Below the pieces are notes generated by a model. It was not told the DNA's origin. It searched no databases and was given only the letters and a program-made list of their open reading frames with translations. Shown piece after piece: positions 21,300 through 31,470 of a stretch of DNA of 64,000 nucleotides. Position 1 is the first letter of the stretch, and the number at the start of each line of letters is the position of its first letter. The stretch is from assembly GCA_951799405.1 (NCBI GenBank), contig OX637334.1, forward strand, positions 12,524,001 to 12,588,000, given 5' to 3'. This stretch comes from Agapetus fuscipes (Eukaryota; Arthropoda; Insecta; Trichoptera; Glossosomatidae). The position numbers and the translations under genes are program-made.

Positions 21300-22087
21300 A
21301 TGCACATTACACGGAAATTATGGTCATTTGACGTGATAACAAATTTAAATTAATTTTTGAAGACGGTTATTTGACAAACCATTACTTGGAGAATTTACTT
21401 TATTCTCAAAGATTTGTTGGTTGGGTTCACCCTTGATCTCCGCACAACAAGGGTGTCCTAATAATGTTGGTTAAACACCAATGAAACCTCAAGAATAAAA
21501 AAAGTTCTCCAATTTATTTTATTTTATTGTAAATTAATTTTAATCTGCCAACATGACAAAAGTGTCTGAGGAGGAATGCGAATTCCTCCTGTAAAGGTCT
21601 TTGAGTGTTGGGTGTTATTAAATAAAACTCTTGCATGCCCTTTTCTTACACGCAAATTTTTTATTCTTTTTCAAAGCTATTGTTTTTGGGAACAAAAGAA
21701 GCAGCATTCTAATATTCAAAATTAACAGCCCTGTTAGGTACAAAATCACTACACTCCTATCACCCATGTTTCAGGGAAAGTCGGCAATATTTGCAGAGTT
21801 TATGCTCATTTGAAGTTTGGGTTTATTTTTTATGCAGCATGTGTAAGTGTTAACTTCCATAGTGTGCAATAAATATTAATCTTCTATGCTAATATATCCT
21901 TGAACCTCAGAATGTTATAGATTATAGACACGTAAACTGAGCTCGATTGCGTAAATAAAAAAAATGTATGAAAACTAAATCACTCTAGGAGTGCAGTTGT
22001 ATATTCCATACATTTTGGTTTACCCGATCCAGGTGAGATTTACGCAGGGTTGTGTACTCAGTACCAGATTTGCCTGTTTCTTCGCAG
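21300..22087. other. presumed NPRL2 upstream intron, with LINE tail fragment
   Basis: A degraded RTE-type tail lies at about 21745-21915 (cccatgtttcagggaaagtc, agtttatgctcatttgaag). The 3' end is a pyrimidine-rich tract and the acceptor ttcttcgcag at 22078-22087. No further upstream NPRL2 exon was recognised. Confidence 0.5.
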
Positions 22088-22371
22088 CACCCTGCTGGAC
22101 TCCAAGATCCTGGGCTTCCCGGTGCGCATTGACAACAACAAGTACGCGCGCAACGCCTACTACTTCAACATGTGCTTTGTGTGCGACGCGTGGTCGCGCA
22201 CCGTGCACTACGAGCCTGTGGTGAAGAAGCTCACGGAGTACCTGCTGGCCATGGAGCTGGAGAGCGAGTGGCTGAGCAAGCAGGCCGCCTGCCAACACGC
22301 CGGGGCCCTCGGCCTGCTCATGCGCCAGGTCATGCAGGACCTCAACGCTCGCAAGATGTGCACCCTCACCG
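22088..22371 (+). CDS. Nprl2: NPRL2 exon (N-terminal half of the protein, 5' partial)
   Basis: Nprl2 pairs with Nprl3 and Depdc5 in GATOR1, the lysosomal GTPase-activating complex for RagA/B that switches mTORC1 off when amino acids are short. This exon encodes LLDSKILGFPVRIDNNKYAR, NAYYFNMCFVCDAW, EPVVKKLTEYLLAMELES and LNARKMCTLT, which match the NPRL2 longin-type domain in order. The acceptor cgcag and donor gtcagt give clean boundaries. It enters in the last base of a codon and leaves one base of the next, which the following exon completes as Glu. The exon encoding the start Met was not found in the window. The exon is strongly GC-rich compared with its introns. Confidence 0.93.
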
Positions 22372-22639
22372 GTCAGTCCAACACTCATCCCATCTGCTCT
22401 CTCTATGTTATCCACAGCCTCTGTACACTTGCTGCCACCTTTTCTTTTCCTGCAGTTCATATTTACTCATCACTTCTGTCATACATCTCTATTTTCACTT
22501 GTATTTCTCATTATTTGTTGCTACATACTAGAAGCATTAATGCAACCATTCTGCCCAATTTCTCTATGGTTTTTTCACATCCGGCGCTGGGTCGGAAGCC
22601 GATAGTGTATACATATATTAGACTAACTATTATGAAAGA

Positions 22640-23160
22640 ACTTACATCATTCTCAACGTTTTGTTGGGAACGTAGCCAAAGTCTTCTGCAGACACCCTCT
22701 CTGCATGATGACTGAGGATGAACTGTTTTTTTTTATAACTAAAACTGTCACAAACCCTGGACCAGAGATAATAAGTTTGATTTGATATGTCACAATAATT
22801 CTTCTCTTCTCTTTGCTTCTCTCACCAGTCGTTTGATCAAGAATTTATCTTTGGAAGAAACCTTCATTTGGTCAGATCTAATTAAGTGCATACTGCCTTT
22901 AAAGGAATGATCGCAGGTTGTTGATTTATTGGGGCTGTTTGCTTTCATCGCCCCAATGTGTTCCTTTATGTTGCGCTTAGTTTCACCAATGTAAAAAGTA
23001 CCACATGTAATTTTAAATATTTCACATTTCACATCACAGCCTAAAACTCTTATTTCACATTTATTTCTCTTCCTGCTACCTACTCTTATTTTTCTTATGT
23101 CTATCACAATTTCTATTGGTAGATGTTTTATTGCAATAATGACTAATATTACAGCTCCCA
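22640..23160 (-). pseudogene. Penelope-like element 3' fragment with GIY-YIG endonuclease domain
   Basis: The minus-strand frame from about 23161 encodes CEIFKITCGTFYIGETKRNI, then KEHIGAMKANSPNKS and SKDKFLIKRLVREAKRREEL. The FYIGETKR core is the GIY-YIG nuclease signature as used at the C-terminus of Penelope-like proteins. The reverse transcriptase is missing, so it is a dead 5'-truncated copy. Its non-coding 3' end at about 22640-22789 has the usual catcatgcagagag and gttcccaacaaaacgttgag type of text. Confidence 0.75.
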
Positions 23161-23324
23161 CTAATGTGGCTGTCTGTATTATTAAAAGTACCAGATTATC
23201 TGTAATGATGATGATATCTCACCTCGCCCAGACATGTTGTTTATTATATTTATAGATATTTTTTTTTAAGAAATCCTGTGCGAGAGACTCCCTAGATTCT
23301 AGAGACTCTAGGGTTCTATGACAC

Positions 23325-23598
23325 TTGTTGTAGTGCCGCAGAGGTGTACGAGCTTGGCCGTCACTACAAAGCGCCAATACTCAAGCAAGACCCAGTTGTT
23401 GTAAGGTTGGATGGACCTTTCAGTGACCGGTCTTTGGTAAAGTTGTATGAATTTTTCAACCCAGCGAAGAGCACATTTGGAAATATTTAAATGGTATATT
23501 TTTTTGTGCTCCGCCGGGATCCAAATCCACAATCTTCCGTTTACGAGTCCGAAGTGTTGCCACTGGACTACGGACCGGTCCAAGATGCCAACGACACA
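23325..23598 (-). repeat. SINE copy with tRNA head and a remnant of the 5S head
   Basis: The minus-strand order is a 5S 3' end (gtgtcgttggcatc at about 23583-23597), the tRNA-like boxes (tagtccagtgg and ggatttggatcccggcgg), then the body. The junction to the 5S end is the same as in the copy at 19669, so the composite head was inherited and not assembled twice. Confidence 0.8.
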
Positions 23599-24280
23599 CA
23601 AACATCTAAATATACATGCACACAAGTATTTAAATGTAAACACACAATTTAATATTCTTTTAAAGACAATAACTTAGGAAAATTAATCAATGCACAACCA
23701 AAAAAACTCCTATCCCCTGCAGCCGTCTTCCAACTTGACGTCTGAAGAAGTTGTGTGGTAAATCTCCTCAAACATTATTGTAGAAACTTTTCTTTGTGGG
23801 GCTCTTGCTTGAGGAAGCCCCAAAAATATTGAATAAAGCAAAAAAAAAACAGAATAAGCACCTCTTTTGGGGCTCTCTTGTGACCTAGTATGTCACAAAA
23901 AGTATTGATGAATTAGTAAAAAAATCAAGTCAACATAGATTTCTTTAAGAACCCCTTGGTCACGGTGGCTCGAAAGACTATTAGCATAGATCCCAGAGGT
24001 ATTAATCTCCACCTTATTCTGTCCTAGCACACTTCCTTTATCTCCAAGACATTCAACAATCTCTTCATACATGATGTTTTATTTTCTTCACCCTGAAGAT
24101 CTGATCAGTCTTTTATTTTTTCAGTCTTGCCCTCCCATACTCAGTTTGGTATCCTCTTTATACACTTTTTATCAGTCATCATCCATTTGTTCAAGATGCC
24201 TGCAACCATCTAAAGAAAGAAGGTTTAAACATGTGTGTGATCAACATAAGTGGGTAAATGTTTGTGTTTGTGAGTTGCAG

Positions 24281-24417
24281 AGGGCACCACCACCACCCAC
24301 CTTACCGTGGTCAGGTTGAGCCGTGATCCTGCTCCGGTGCAAGAGCACCAGGTGCCCGTGTTCCTCTTCAGCAGAGACACCTTCCTGCCCGACCAGTGGG
24401 ACCTCACCACCAATCAG
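24281..24417 (+). CDS. Nprl2: NPRL2 exon (middle)
   Basis: Encodes GTTTTHLTVVRLSRDPAPVQ, EHQVPVFLFSRDTF and PDQWDLTTNQ, corresponding to the linker and the conserved QWDLTTQ motif of NPRL2. The acceptor is gagttgcag and the donor gtaacc. The exon starts with two bases that complete the Glu codon and ends on a full codon, in phase with the neighbouring exons. Confidence 0.93.
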
Positions 24418-24639
24418 GTAACCAGCGATACAATTACAAATTGCCTCTCTGTCCGATGGCGCTACAGCTTAAATTGAGCCTCGGCCTTGCATATATTTTG
24501 TACTCTGCTAAAAAGGGTAATTTCTACTTTGATACTTCATAGTAACATGATTTCTATTTCCTGTCTGTAATGATGCATCAGCCTGAATCCCTTCGTCTCC
24601 ATCAAATACTGGGTTTCCAGCTCCTCCTGTTCTCTGCAG

Positions 24640-26640
24640 TCATTTTAAGAACGGTAAGCCAGGTAGCACTAGGCAATTATGGATTGACGCTCAGGGTATG
24701 TACAGGTCTGCTATTCTCCAGAAGAAATCCGATTTTTATTGTAGAAGGATTGCTGAGGCAAAATCTCCTCAGCAGGTGTGGAAACTTCTGGAGAGCTTGT
24801 CTGGGAGCACTCGGGCTGGTGTAGGTTCGACGTCGACTGCTTGTGATTTTGCCATGGATTTCGAAAATAAAATACCTCAGTTGCGCTCTTCTTGGGTCGA
24901 GGGTACTTCCGTCTCAAGGGTTGGAAGTGCTTCGCGACTCGAGGTGCTTGATATAACTAACATCGATGAGGTGTGTCAGATCGTGGTAGGATCGCCGAAT
25001 AAGCAGTGTGACCTTGACCCTGTACCGGTCTGGGTGCTCAAAGAATGCATTTCACAGCTGGCTCCATTTATTGTTAAGGTTATCAATGGATGCCTGATGG
25101 ATGCCACTGTTCCTCCGTCTTTGAAGGTAGCCCACATCACGCCAATCCTGAAAAAGCCACAATTGGATCCTGGTGAACCCTCAAATTTTATGCCTGTGTC
25201 GAATCTGCCATTCTTGTCAAAGGTGCTGGAGCGGATTGTCTCGCGGCGGTTGGTATCCTATCTGGATGCAAATAGCTTAATGCCGAAGAGGCAATCTGCA
25301 TACCGAAAGTTTCATTCAACAGAAACCGGTATGCTCAAGCTTGTATCGGATATGGTATCTGCTGTAGAGTGTGGTGATCTGGCTCTACTGGTGCTTCTTG
25401 ACATAAGTGCGGCATTTGACACAGTAAATCACTCGATCCTTATTGAGAGGTTGGAGGTGTCATACGCTTTGACCAACGGGGCTTTGGCGTGGTTCTCCTT
25501 CTATCTGGTGGAACGCAGGCAGGCGGTGCGTGTTTGTGACGGTGTCTCACCTACCTACTCGCTGTCTTCTGGGGTCCCACAGGGCTCTGTGTTGGGTCCG
25601 ATCCTTTTTATTTTGTATACTGCTGACATTGAGAGTATTGTTGAAAAATGGGACCTCATCTCACACTCATATGCAGATGACTGGCAAATATACTCTCAGT
25701 GTCGGCCAAACATGGCTGAGGACCTCAGTTGCAGGGTCTCTGGGTGTATCGCGGAGGTCGGTGGGTGGATGGTGAACAATGGCCTAATCTTGAACATGGA
25801 TAAGACGGAGATAATGTGGGCAGCCACATCTAGGCGTGATCACCTATTAGTGAACGGAGTACCACTCTCCATAGGAGGTAAGCTAATCCAGCCTTCTGAT
25901 TCAGTGAGACTTCTAGGAGTCTTACTGGATCGGAATCTGACGCTGGAGAGGCAAATAGATGCCACAATAGCTTCTTCTTTTTTTCACTACGCCAAATTAA
26001 AGCTATTAGAAAGTGTTTACCGTCAGATGCAGTCAAGACACTAGTGGGCGCGTTTGTGGTGTCTCGGATTGAATATTGTTCGACGCTTTATAGTGGTCAG
26101 CCAAAGAAGCAGTTCTATCGCTTTCAATCTGTGTTGAATTCGGCAGCAAGACTCATATTCGGGATACCCAAATTCGCTCACATCACTCCGCTGTTAAAAA
26201 CACTACATTGGCTTCGTTTCCCGGAGAGGGTGGTCTACCGTGTTTGTGTGATGGTATATAAAGCCATCAATGGCTTGGCTCCACCTTATTTGACTGACAT
26301 GATGCTGCCTGTTGAGATGGGTGTAAGGAGGCAGACCCTCAGATCCGCGGGCGATGGAGTAGTCAATTTGGTTCAGCCACGCCGTCAGATTCGTACAAAT
26401 TTCGGAGACCGCGCTTTTCGTGTAGCGGGTCCGGTGGAGTGGAACAGACTGCCACCCGGAGTGAAGAACTCCAAATCTGTGGATGTATTTCGCGGAGCTC
26501 TCAAGACACACCTTTTTAGAAAGTCTTATCCATGATCGGAGAGGGCCCTTGAGGTGTGACACACACAAAAACGGCGCTCTCTTATCATTTGTAAGTTAAA
26601 ATAAATTAGCCTGATATTATTATATTATTATTATATTTCC
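24640..26640 (+). mobile_element. L2/CR1-like LINE, 5'-truncated, sharing its tail with the SINE family
   Basis: The element starts inside the coding region and continues to an (ATT)n-rich end at about 26615-26637. Its 3' UTR (26540-26637) carries cttgaggtgtgacacacaca, aaaacggcgctc and cctgatattatta, which is the SINE tail. The likely inference is that this LINE family supplies the machinery that moves the SINE. Confidence 0.8.
24650..26535 (+). pseudogene. LINE reverse transcriptase, frameshifted
   Basis: The first frame, to 26044, holds the reverse transcriptase: PVSNLPFLSKVLERIVSRRL, VLLDISAAFDTVNHSIL, SGVPQGSVLGPILFILY and the active site SYADDWQIYS. A frameshift near 26000 (after HYAKLK) moves the reading to the next frame (SRIEYCSTLYSG, FGDRAFRVAGPVEWNRLPPG and KTHLFRKSYP), a C-terminus typical of L2/CR1 elements. 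The endonuclease is missing because of 5' truncation. Joined through the shift it covers about 620 residues. It is not functional as it stands. Confidence 0.88.
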
Positions 26641-26731
26641 AACTTTTGTGTTTCTCAGAACCAGCTTGACCTTGACTGCGTTTGAAGTTCCTAGAAGCAA
26701 TATAGTCTCATTTATTTGAGATCACTTCCAG

Positions 26732-26960
26732 ATCCTGCCGTACATAGATGGCTTCAATCATGTGGCCAAGATAGCTGCCGTGGCTGACGTGGAGACCAAC
26801 CTGGTGAAGTCCTGCATCCAGAACTTGGTGTATTACGGAGTGGTGACCCTCATCCCCATCTTCCAGTACTGCGCGGTGTACTGCGCCACGCCCAAGCTGC
26901 GCCAGCTGGCCGTGTGCAAGGGGCTGCAGAAGCAGTGCATCGACTATTGCTCCAGATCTG
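26732..26960 (+). CDS. Nprl2: NPRL2 exon (C-terminal region)
   Basis: Encodes ILPYIDGFNHVAKIAAVADV, ETNLVKSCIQNLVYYGVVTL and FQYCAVYCATPKLRQL, closely matching the NPRL2 region after QWDLTTQ, where the family reads ILPYIDGF and LLYYGVV. The boundaries are cttccag and GTAATC. It enters in phase 0 and leaves one base over. Confidence 0.95.
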
Positions 26961-27222
26961 GTAATCAAAAGCCCATTACACTCACATCTCTTCCATGATA
27001 AGTATATTTTGGAGCCTGCAGAGGTCAAACCATACACCTTATTATTAGTAGTTTTAGGTCATCTTTAAAACTACACCCATATCTAGACTAAAGATTTTAG
27101 GGTCTGGGCTGCAGAGGCAGAATAACCCAAATTCAACATGAGATCCAGGATGAGATGAACTTGGACTGGAAATTTCCTCATGTTGTGAAAAATCAAAAGT
27201 GAAAAAAGAAGTTTGTATTCAG
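26961..27222 (+). other. Nprl2: NPRL2 intron, short
   Basis: A 262-bp intron, GTAATC to tgtattcag. No insertion is seen. Confidence 0.85.
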
Positions 27223-27557
27223 GTCGTCAGCCGGCCTCCCTGAAGAGCATCCTGAGCATGTACGCCGGCATGAGCTACGGCACCACAGTGCGGGACCTGT
27301 GCGTGCGCTACAACCCGCAGCCCCTTGGCATCAACGAGAGGAAGCTGGTGCAGTTTGGAGTCCTGCAGGGGCTCATCCGGCGCGTCTACAAGTACCCCGT
27401 CACCGTGGCGGGGGAGGGCGAGGGGGGCGCGGCGCCTGGGACGCGCTACCTGGGGCTCGCCAGCCTGGATGAGCTCTGTTGCAAGTCAGGGGCATCGGTC
27501 ACAGCGCTGGAGGAGCAGCTGGAGAGAGACCGCAACGTCGTCATGATATGGAAGTGA
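27223..27557 (+). CDS. Nprl2: NPRL2 terminal exon
   Basis: Encodes the winged-helix-like C-terminus: SLKSILSMYAGMSYGTTVRD, NERKLVQFGVLQGLIRRVYK, YPVTVAG, SLDELCCKSGASVTALEEQL and the end VVMIWK, then TGA at 27555-27557. Family members end in the same way (a hydrophobic residue, then CWK or IWK). The insert GEGEGGAAPGTR is a Gly/Ala-rich loop that is shorter in vertebrates. GC content is very high. The 87-bp minisatellite starts 33 bp after the stop. Confidence 0.95.
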
Positions 27558-27590
27558 ATGACTCGCCAAACTCAACAATGAGTTTATCAA

Positions 27591-28112
27591 TATTGATTTG
27601 TGACTATGTGGGTTTGTCGGGCAGACTAAGGAACCCCTCCCGTGTGTACTGGTTATCTTAGCACCAACATCACATAATATTGATTTGTGACTATGTGGGT
27701 TTGTCGGGCAGACTAAGGAACCCCTCCCGTGTGTACTGGTTATCTTAGCACCAACATCACATAATATTGATTTGTGACTATGTGGGTTTGTCGGGCAGAC
27801 TAAGGAACCCCTCCCGTGTGTACTGGTTATCTTAGCACCAACATCACATCATATTGATTTGTGACTATGTGGGTTTGTCGGGCAGACTAAGGAACCCCTC
27901 CCGTGTGTTCTGGTTATCTTAGCACCAACATCACATAATATTGATTTGTGACTATGTGGGTTTGTCGGGCAGACTAAGGAACCCCTCCCGTGTGTACTGG
28001 TTATCTTAGCACCAACATCACATCATATTGATTTGTGACTATGTGGGTTTGTCGGGCAGACTAAGGAACCCCTCCCGTGTGTACTGGTTATCTTAGCACC
28101 AACATCACATCA
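27591..28112 (+). repeat. 87-bp minisatellite, six copies
   Basis: The unit starts tattgatttgtgactatgtg and contains ccccctcccg-like and ggttatcttagcaccaacat segments. Starts are at 27591, 27678, 27765, 27852, 27939 and 28026. Copies are nearly identical (for example an a/t change in gtgtactgg and an a/c change in cataata). It probably lies in the NPRL2 3' UTR. Confidence 0.97.
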
Positions 28113-28117
28113 TATTT

Positions 28118-28240
28118 TATATTAGGATGATTTATTTGAAGAATGCTATTTTTGTGCGAAACACACCTCAAGAGCCCTCTGCAAGCTTGGCTATCGCTAT
28201 AGAAAGCGACAATTATACAAGCAAGACCAAGTTTCTGTCA
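28118..28240 (-). repeat. SINE fragment (tail half)
   Basis: The minus-strand SINE tail and part of the body (cacacctcaagagccctctg, gcaagcttgg). It is fused directly to the end of the minisatellite. Confidence 0.75.
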
Positions 28241-28766
28241 GTTTGTTTGTGAGATTATGTCAACAAGGGTTGTCAAACCAAAATTGCTGTTATCTTGTCT
28301 CTTTTTGATAAAATATATCTTTAGCGTGAGTATAAAGTATGACATAAACTCCCTTCGATTGAATATCATGATGGAAATAAAAAAATGTAAGAATAAAAAT
28401 GGAAAAAACGTGGGGAGTTCATGTTATGTTTTATACTCAGGGTCTCTTTTTTTACATTGTATACCTATTAAATTTCATGCCACATTGGTACTGTGGGAAA
28501 ACACTCACATACGCCATCTATATCATTTATACTGATCAATTTTGGAAAGGAGTAAAATAACTAAGATAAAGACAAACAACAAAATATATGTATGAAATGG
28601 AATATTGCTTATGAGACATAGTGCTTTTGATAAATGAATGATTTACACATTGAGAAATGCAGAAAACATTTGCGATTTTAAGTTTTTGACAACAGCAACC
28701 CTATTGTGATATTTTTCTTTACAAGATAGTATTATACTCGTAGTTCCATAAATTTTTAATGAAATG
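28241..28766. other. intergenic, nothing recognised
   Basis: AT-rich. Only chance ORFs. Confidence 0.4.
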
Positions 28767-28774
28767 CTCTAAAG

Positions 28775-29079
28775 CAGGGGTGCCCATACTTGTATGAATA
28801 GGAGACCGACATTTTAACTGTTCCCCAGGGGTGTCCAACTCAAAATCGTGGCAGGTTAGAATTTTTTTTGTTATACTTTTGTCCATGGGGGGGGGGGGGG
28901 GGGGTTGGCACACAATTTTCAAATCCCCAAAATGTCAAATCTGTATAAAATTGTTGATCTCTAACATTACAAAAATAAATTTTCTTTTACAAAAAACTAC
29001 AGTTCAATCACTGAAAATTTTCGATATCCTCGGCGATCGACTTTAAAACCTTTCGCAATCGACCGTTTGGGCACCTCTG
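28775..29079. mobile_element. hAT-type MITE, 305 bp
   Basis: The ends are caggggtgcccatac and the inverted form of gtttgggcacctctg. The flanking 8-mers ctctaaag (28767-28774) and ctctatgg (29080-29087) agree at six of eight positions. A further CAG-type end (caggggtgtccaactc) at about 28826 suggests a nested or duplicated end. A poly-G run of about 18 bases lies near 28887-28904. Confidence 0.7.
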
Positions 29080-29114
29080 CTCTATGGAATCTGTACCCCA
29101 AGTATAAAACATTA

Positions 29115-29355
29115 CGTTATAATCTATAATCTAAGTTGCAAGGATATATTCATTTAAAGCTCTCAGATGTATGCCCACAAACCAACAAGTGTAGTTCGCG
29201 CTTACAAATGCTGAATGTGTACTTACAAATAAAATCCAAACCTCAAATGAACATAAGCCCCACAACTTTTGCCGACCTTCCCTGAAACAGGGGTGACATT
29301 GGCAACCATTTTTTACAGTATGGGTGGTCAGCCTCATACCAACCTATAAGTCAAG
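29115..29355 (-). repeat. RTE-type LINE 3' tail copy
   Basis: Reverse complement of the module, including ccttccctgaaacaggggtg, gtatgggtggtcagcctcat and ataagtcaagga. Confidence 0.75.
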
Positions 29356-29647
29356 GACGTTAACTCCCCTCAATTGCGTAAATAAAAAAAATGAAAACTA
29401 AATCACTCCGTGGCTGTTATATCTTTCATACATTTTCTTATTTCTCTATTGAGAAACATTTACGCAATGTCTTCAACTCGGGCTACTTTTTTCCTTACTC
29501 AACTTTTGTTTTTTATTACTACTTCGTAAAGTAAATACTTCTGGTATAGAACCCAAATGAATTTCCTCGTGATTTATTTTGATAAAATGTGCAAGTGATG
29601 TGATGTTGGCGTCATATAAATGTTGTTATTCTTTTATAAAATATTAA

Positions 29648-31138
29648 CCCATTTAAGCCTAGTGATCCGATTTCGGAACACTAGACTCGTTGCAGGTTTT
29701 TTTTTTTACTTTTTAATATCAACAAAAAATGGCGTTCGGAGTATCAAGTGGGTGATAGGGCTAGTGTAGCTTGCTTGTGGGAAGTATTTGAACGTTCATA
29801 GACCTGTAACGACGTCGTGATATATTTAGAAACATTGACATACAATATTGGACGATTTCAGCAACGGTTTTTTTAACTTAGGTAATTATTACTTTTGCAT
29901 TTTTGGTCCCATGAAAATAATTTTTGATATTACTAATCTACTTGACATACACTACCGTGTTTTAGTCACAATATACATCAATTGTTGATATTGTCGTTAT
30001 TAGGGGTTGGTAAAGTCGGGTGTTCCGATTTTGGAACACTAGGCTCATACGAGTACAAATCACATTCAATGCAGTACGGTAGTGGAGAAAGTTTAGATTG
30101 TTTTTTTTTTTATTTGGGTACAAGTTTATTTTATTTAACAAAACAAAACTTATCTATAATATCAAATTAAATAATAAACATAGTAAACTACTAAATTTAA
30201 AACATTCAGACGTCAAAGAGCTCTAATATTTTTTAATTCTTTTTAGTTACAACAGGCCTTTCTCAAGATGTCGAAGGGCTTATCGTTAAATGACATTCTG
30301 GTTATGCTAGAAACAGAAAGTAATATTAGAGCAAGGTCTATAATCATCGAACCCCCTGAAAATGCAAATAATGCCAATTTTGGATGAAGATTCTGGAGAT
30401 GAGTGGAACAAAAATAATCTACAAGGTTTCTTACTGCGAGCACCTGCACATTTAGTCCATAATGGTGATTATAATTTTTACTTCGATAATGAAGTTACCC
30501 CTGCTTCTATTGAGCAAAAACTTCCTCAAAAAAATAAAATAAAACTCACTAAAGTTGCACACCAATGGAAAAACATTGATTTGTATCCACAATCTCCAAA
30601 AGGAAGGGTTACGCAACTTCTACAGATAATCAGGGAAATATTGTCTGTCAGTGGCATGACAATATTATTGTCACTGTTGCCTCTTCAGGGGCTGGAATTA
30701 ATCCTATCGGTCTAGTAAAATGTTATTCTCAAAAAAATACAGGTTCAACAGCCATACATGATAAAGTTATACAACCAATATATGGAAGATGTGGCTAGAG
30801 CTGATGAAAAATTATTGCTTAGTATCAAGCTTCATACGGGAAAGAAATGGTATTCAAGCCCCTAGTTCTTCTGTTTCGAATCAAATTTACAAAAAGCTTG
30901 CCAATTACACAAAACATTTGAAGAAAACCCATTAGATGTTCTGGAGTTTCGTCGCCCATAAAGTGTAAAAATGTAGTCCGTGGGGCCTAGTGATCCGATT
31001 TCGAAACACCTCATATCTCAAAAACTAGAAACATTAAAAAAAAAGTTCCTTGAAAAAAAGTTTTTTTACACCATTTCATGTAACAATTATGAATTTCAGG
31101 AAAAAAATTGCAAAAAAAAAACCTCCGGTCTAAATGGG
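29648..31138 (+). mobile_element. decayed piggyBac-type element, 1.49 kb
   Basis: Flanked by TTAA at 29644-29647 and 31139-31142, with terminal inverted repeats cccatttaagcctagt and the inverted form of ggtctaaatggg. Coding remains on the plus strand start at about 30268 (MSKGLSLNDILVMLETES, EPPENANNAN). They continue frameshifted (DEDSGDEWNKNN) and end with WHDNIIVTVASSGAGINPIG. These are piggyBac transposase pieces with the central catalytic part deleted. TTAA duplication and CCC ends are hallmarks of the superfamily. Confidence 0.8.
30268..30760 (+). pseudogene. piggyBac transposase remnant
   Basis: N-terminal acidic region and a C-proximal fragment only. At least two frameshifts are present and the catalytic Asp blocks are missing. 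Not functional. Confidence 0.7.
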
Positions 31139-31470
31139 TTAATATGGCAACATTTAAAATAATATTTATCTCATTATTTAGATTATAATTTCTAGAATAT
31201 TCAAATAGTTAGATTAAATATTAACTGTGTAACAGTGAAAAGTTCAGCATTTTGTCTCTGGGCCAACATCATAATTAATAATCCTCAGGTGCAGAGTTCA
31301 AGAAATACGCTCTTACTCTTTCATTAACAAAATGAAAATATAAGGGCTACTCACAAGAATCTCTGGGTTGCAGTATGGGCTGGTTTCAGATATTGAATAA
31401 TTTTATGTCTCCTTACCTAATTATGTCTTGAAATCAGATGAATCACAACCTTTTCTTCTAAGAACACTAA

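Larger units (their letters stand above)
22372..24280 (+). other. Nprl2: NPRL2 intron with Penelope-like and SINE debris
   Basis: Begins with GTCAGT and ends with tgagttgcag. Contains the Penelope-like fragment at 22640-23160 and a SINE at 23325-23598. A tail-like segment near 23720-23830 contains a ggggctcttg...aagcccc hairpin. Confidence 0.8.
24418..26731 (+). other. Nprl2: NPRL2 intron carrying a LINE
   Basis: Starts with GTAACC and ends with gatcacttccag. Most of it is the L2/CR1-like LINE at about 24640-26640, inserted in the sense orientation. Confidence 0.85.

Noticed and set aside
22031..22040. A small extra NPRL2 exon ending at ccag/gtgag
   Set aside because: The upstream translation does not resemble the NPRL2 N-terminus, and no acceptor fits.
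24570..24824. ORF at the LINE start as a separate gene
   Set aside because: It overlaps the LINE reading frame and has no recognisable content.
28887..28904. Poly-G run as a functional G-quadruplex
   Set aside because: A plain homopolymer inside a MITE. It could also be a sequencing length error.
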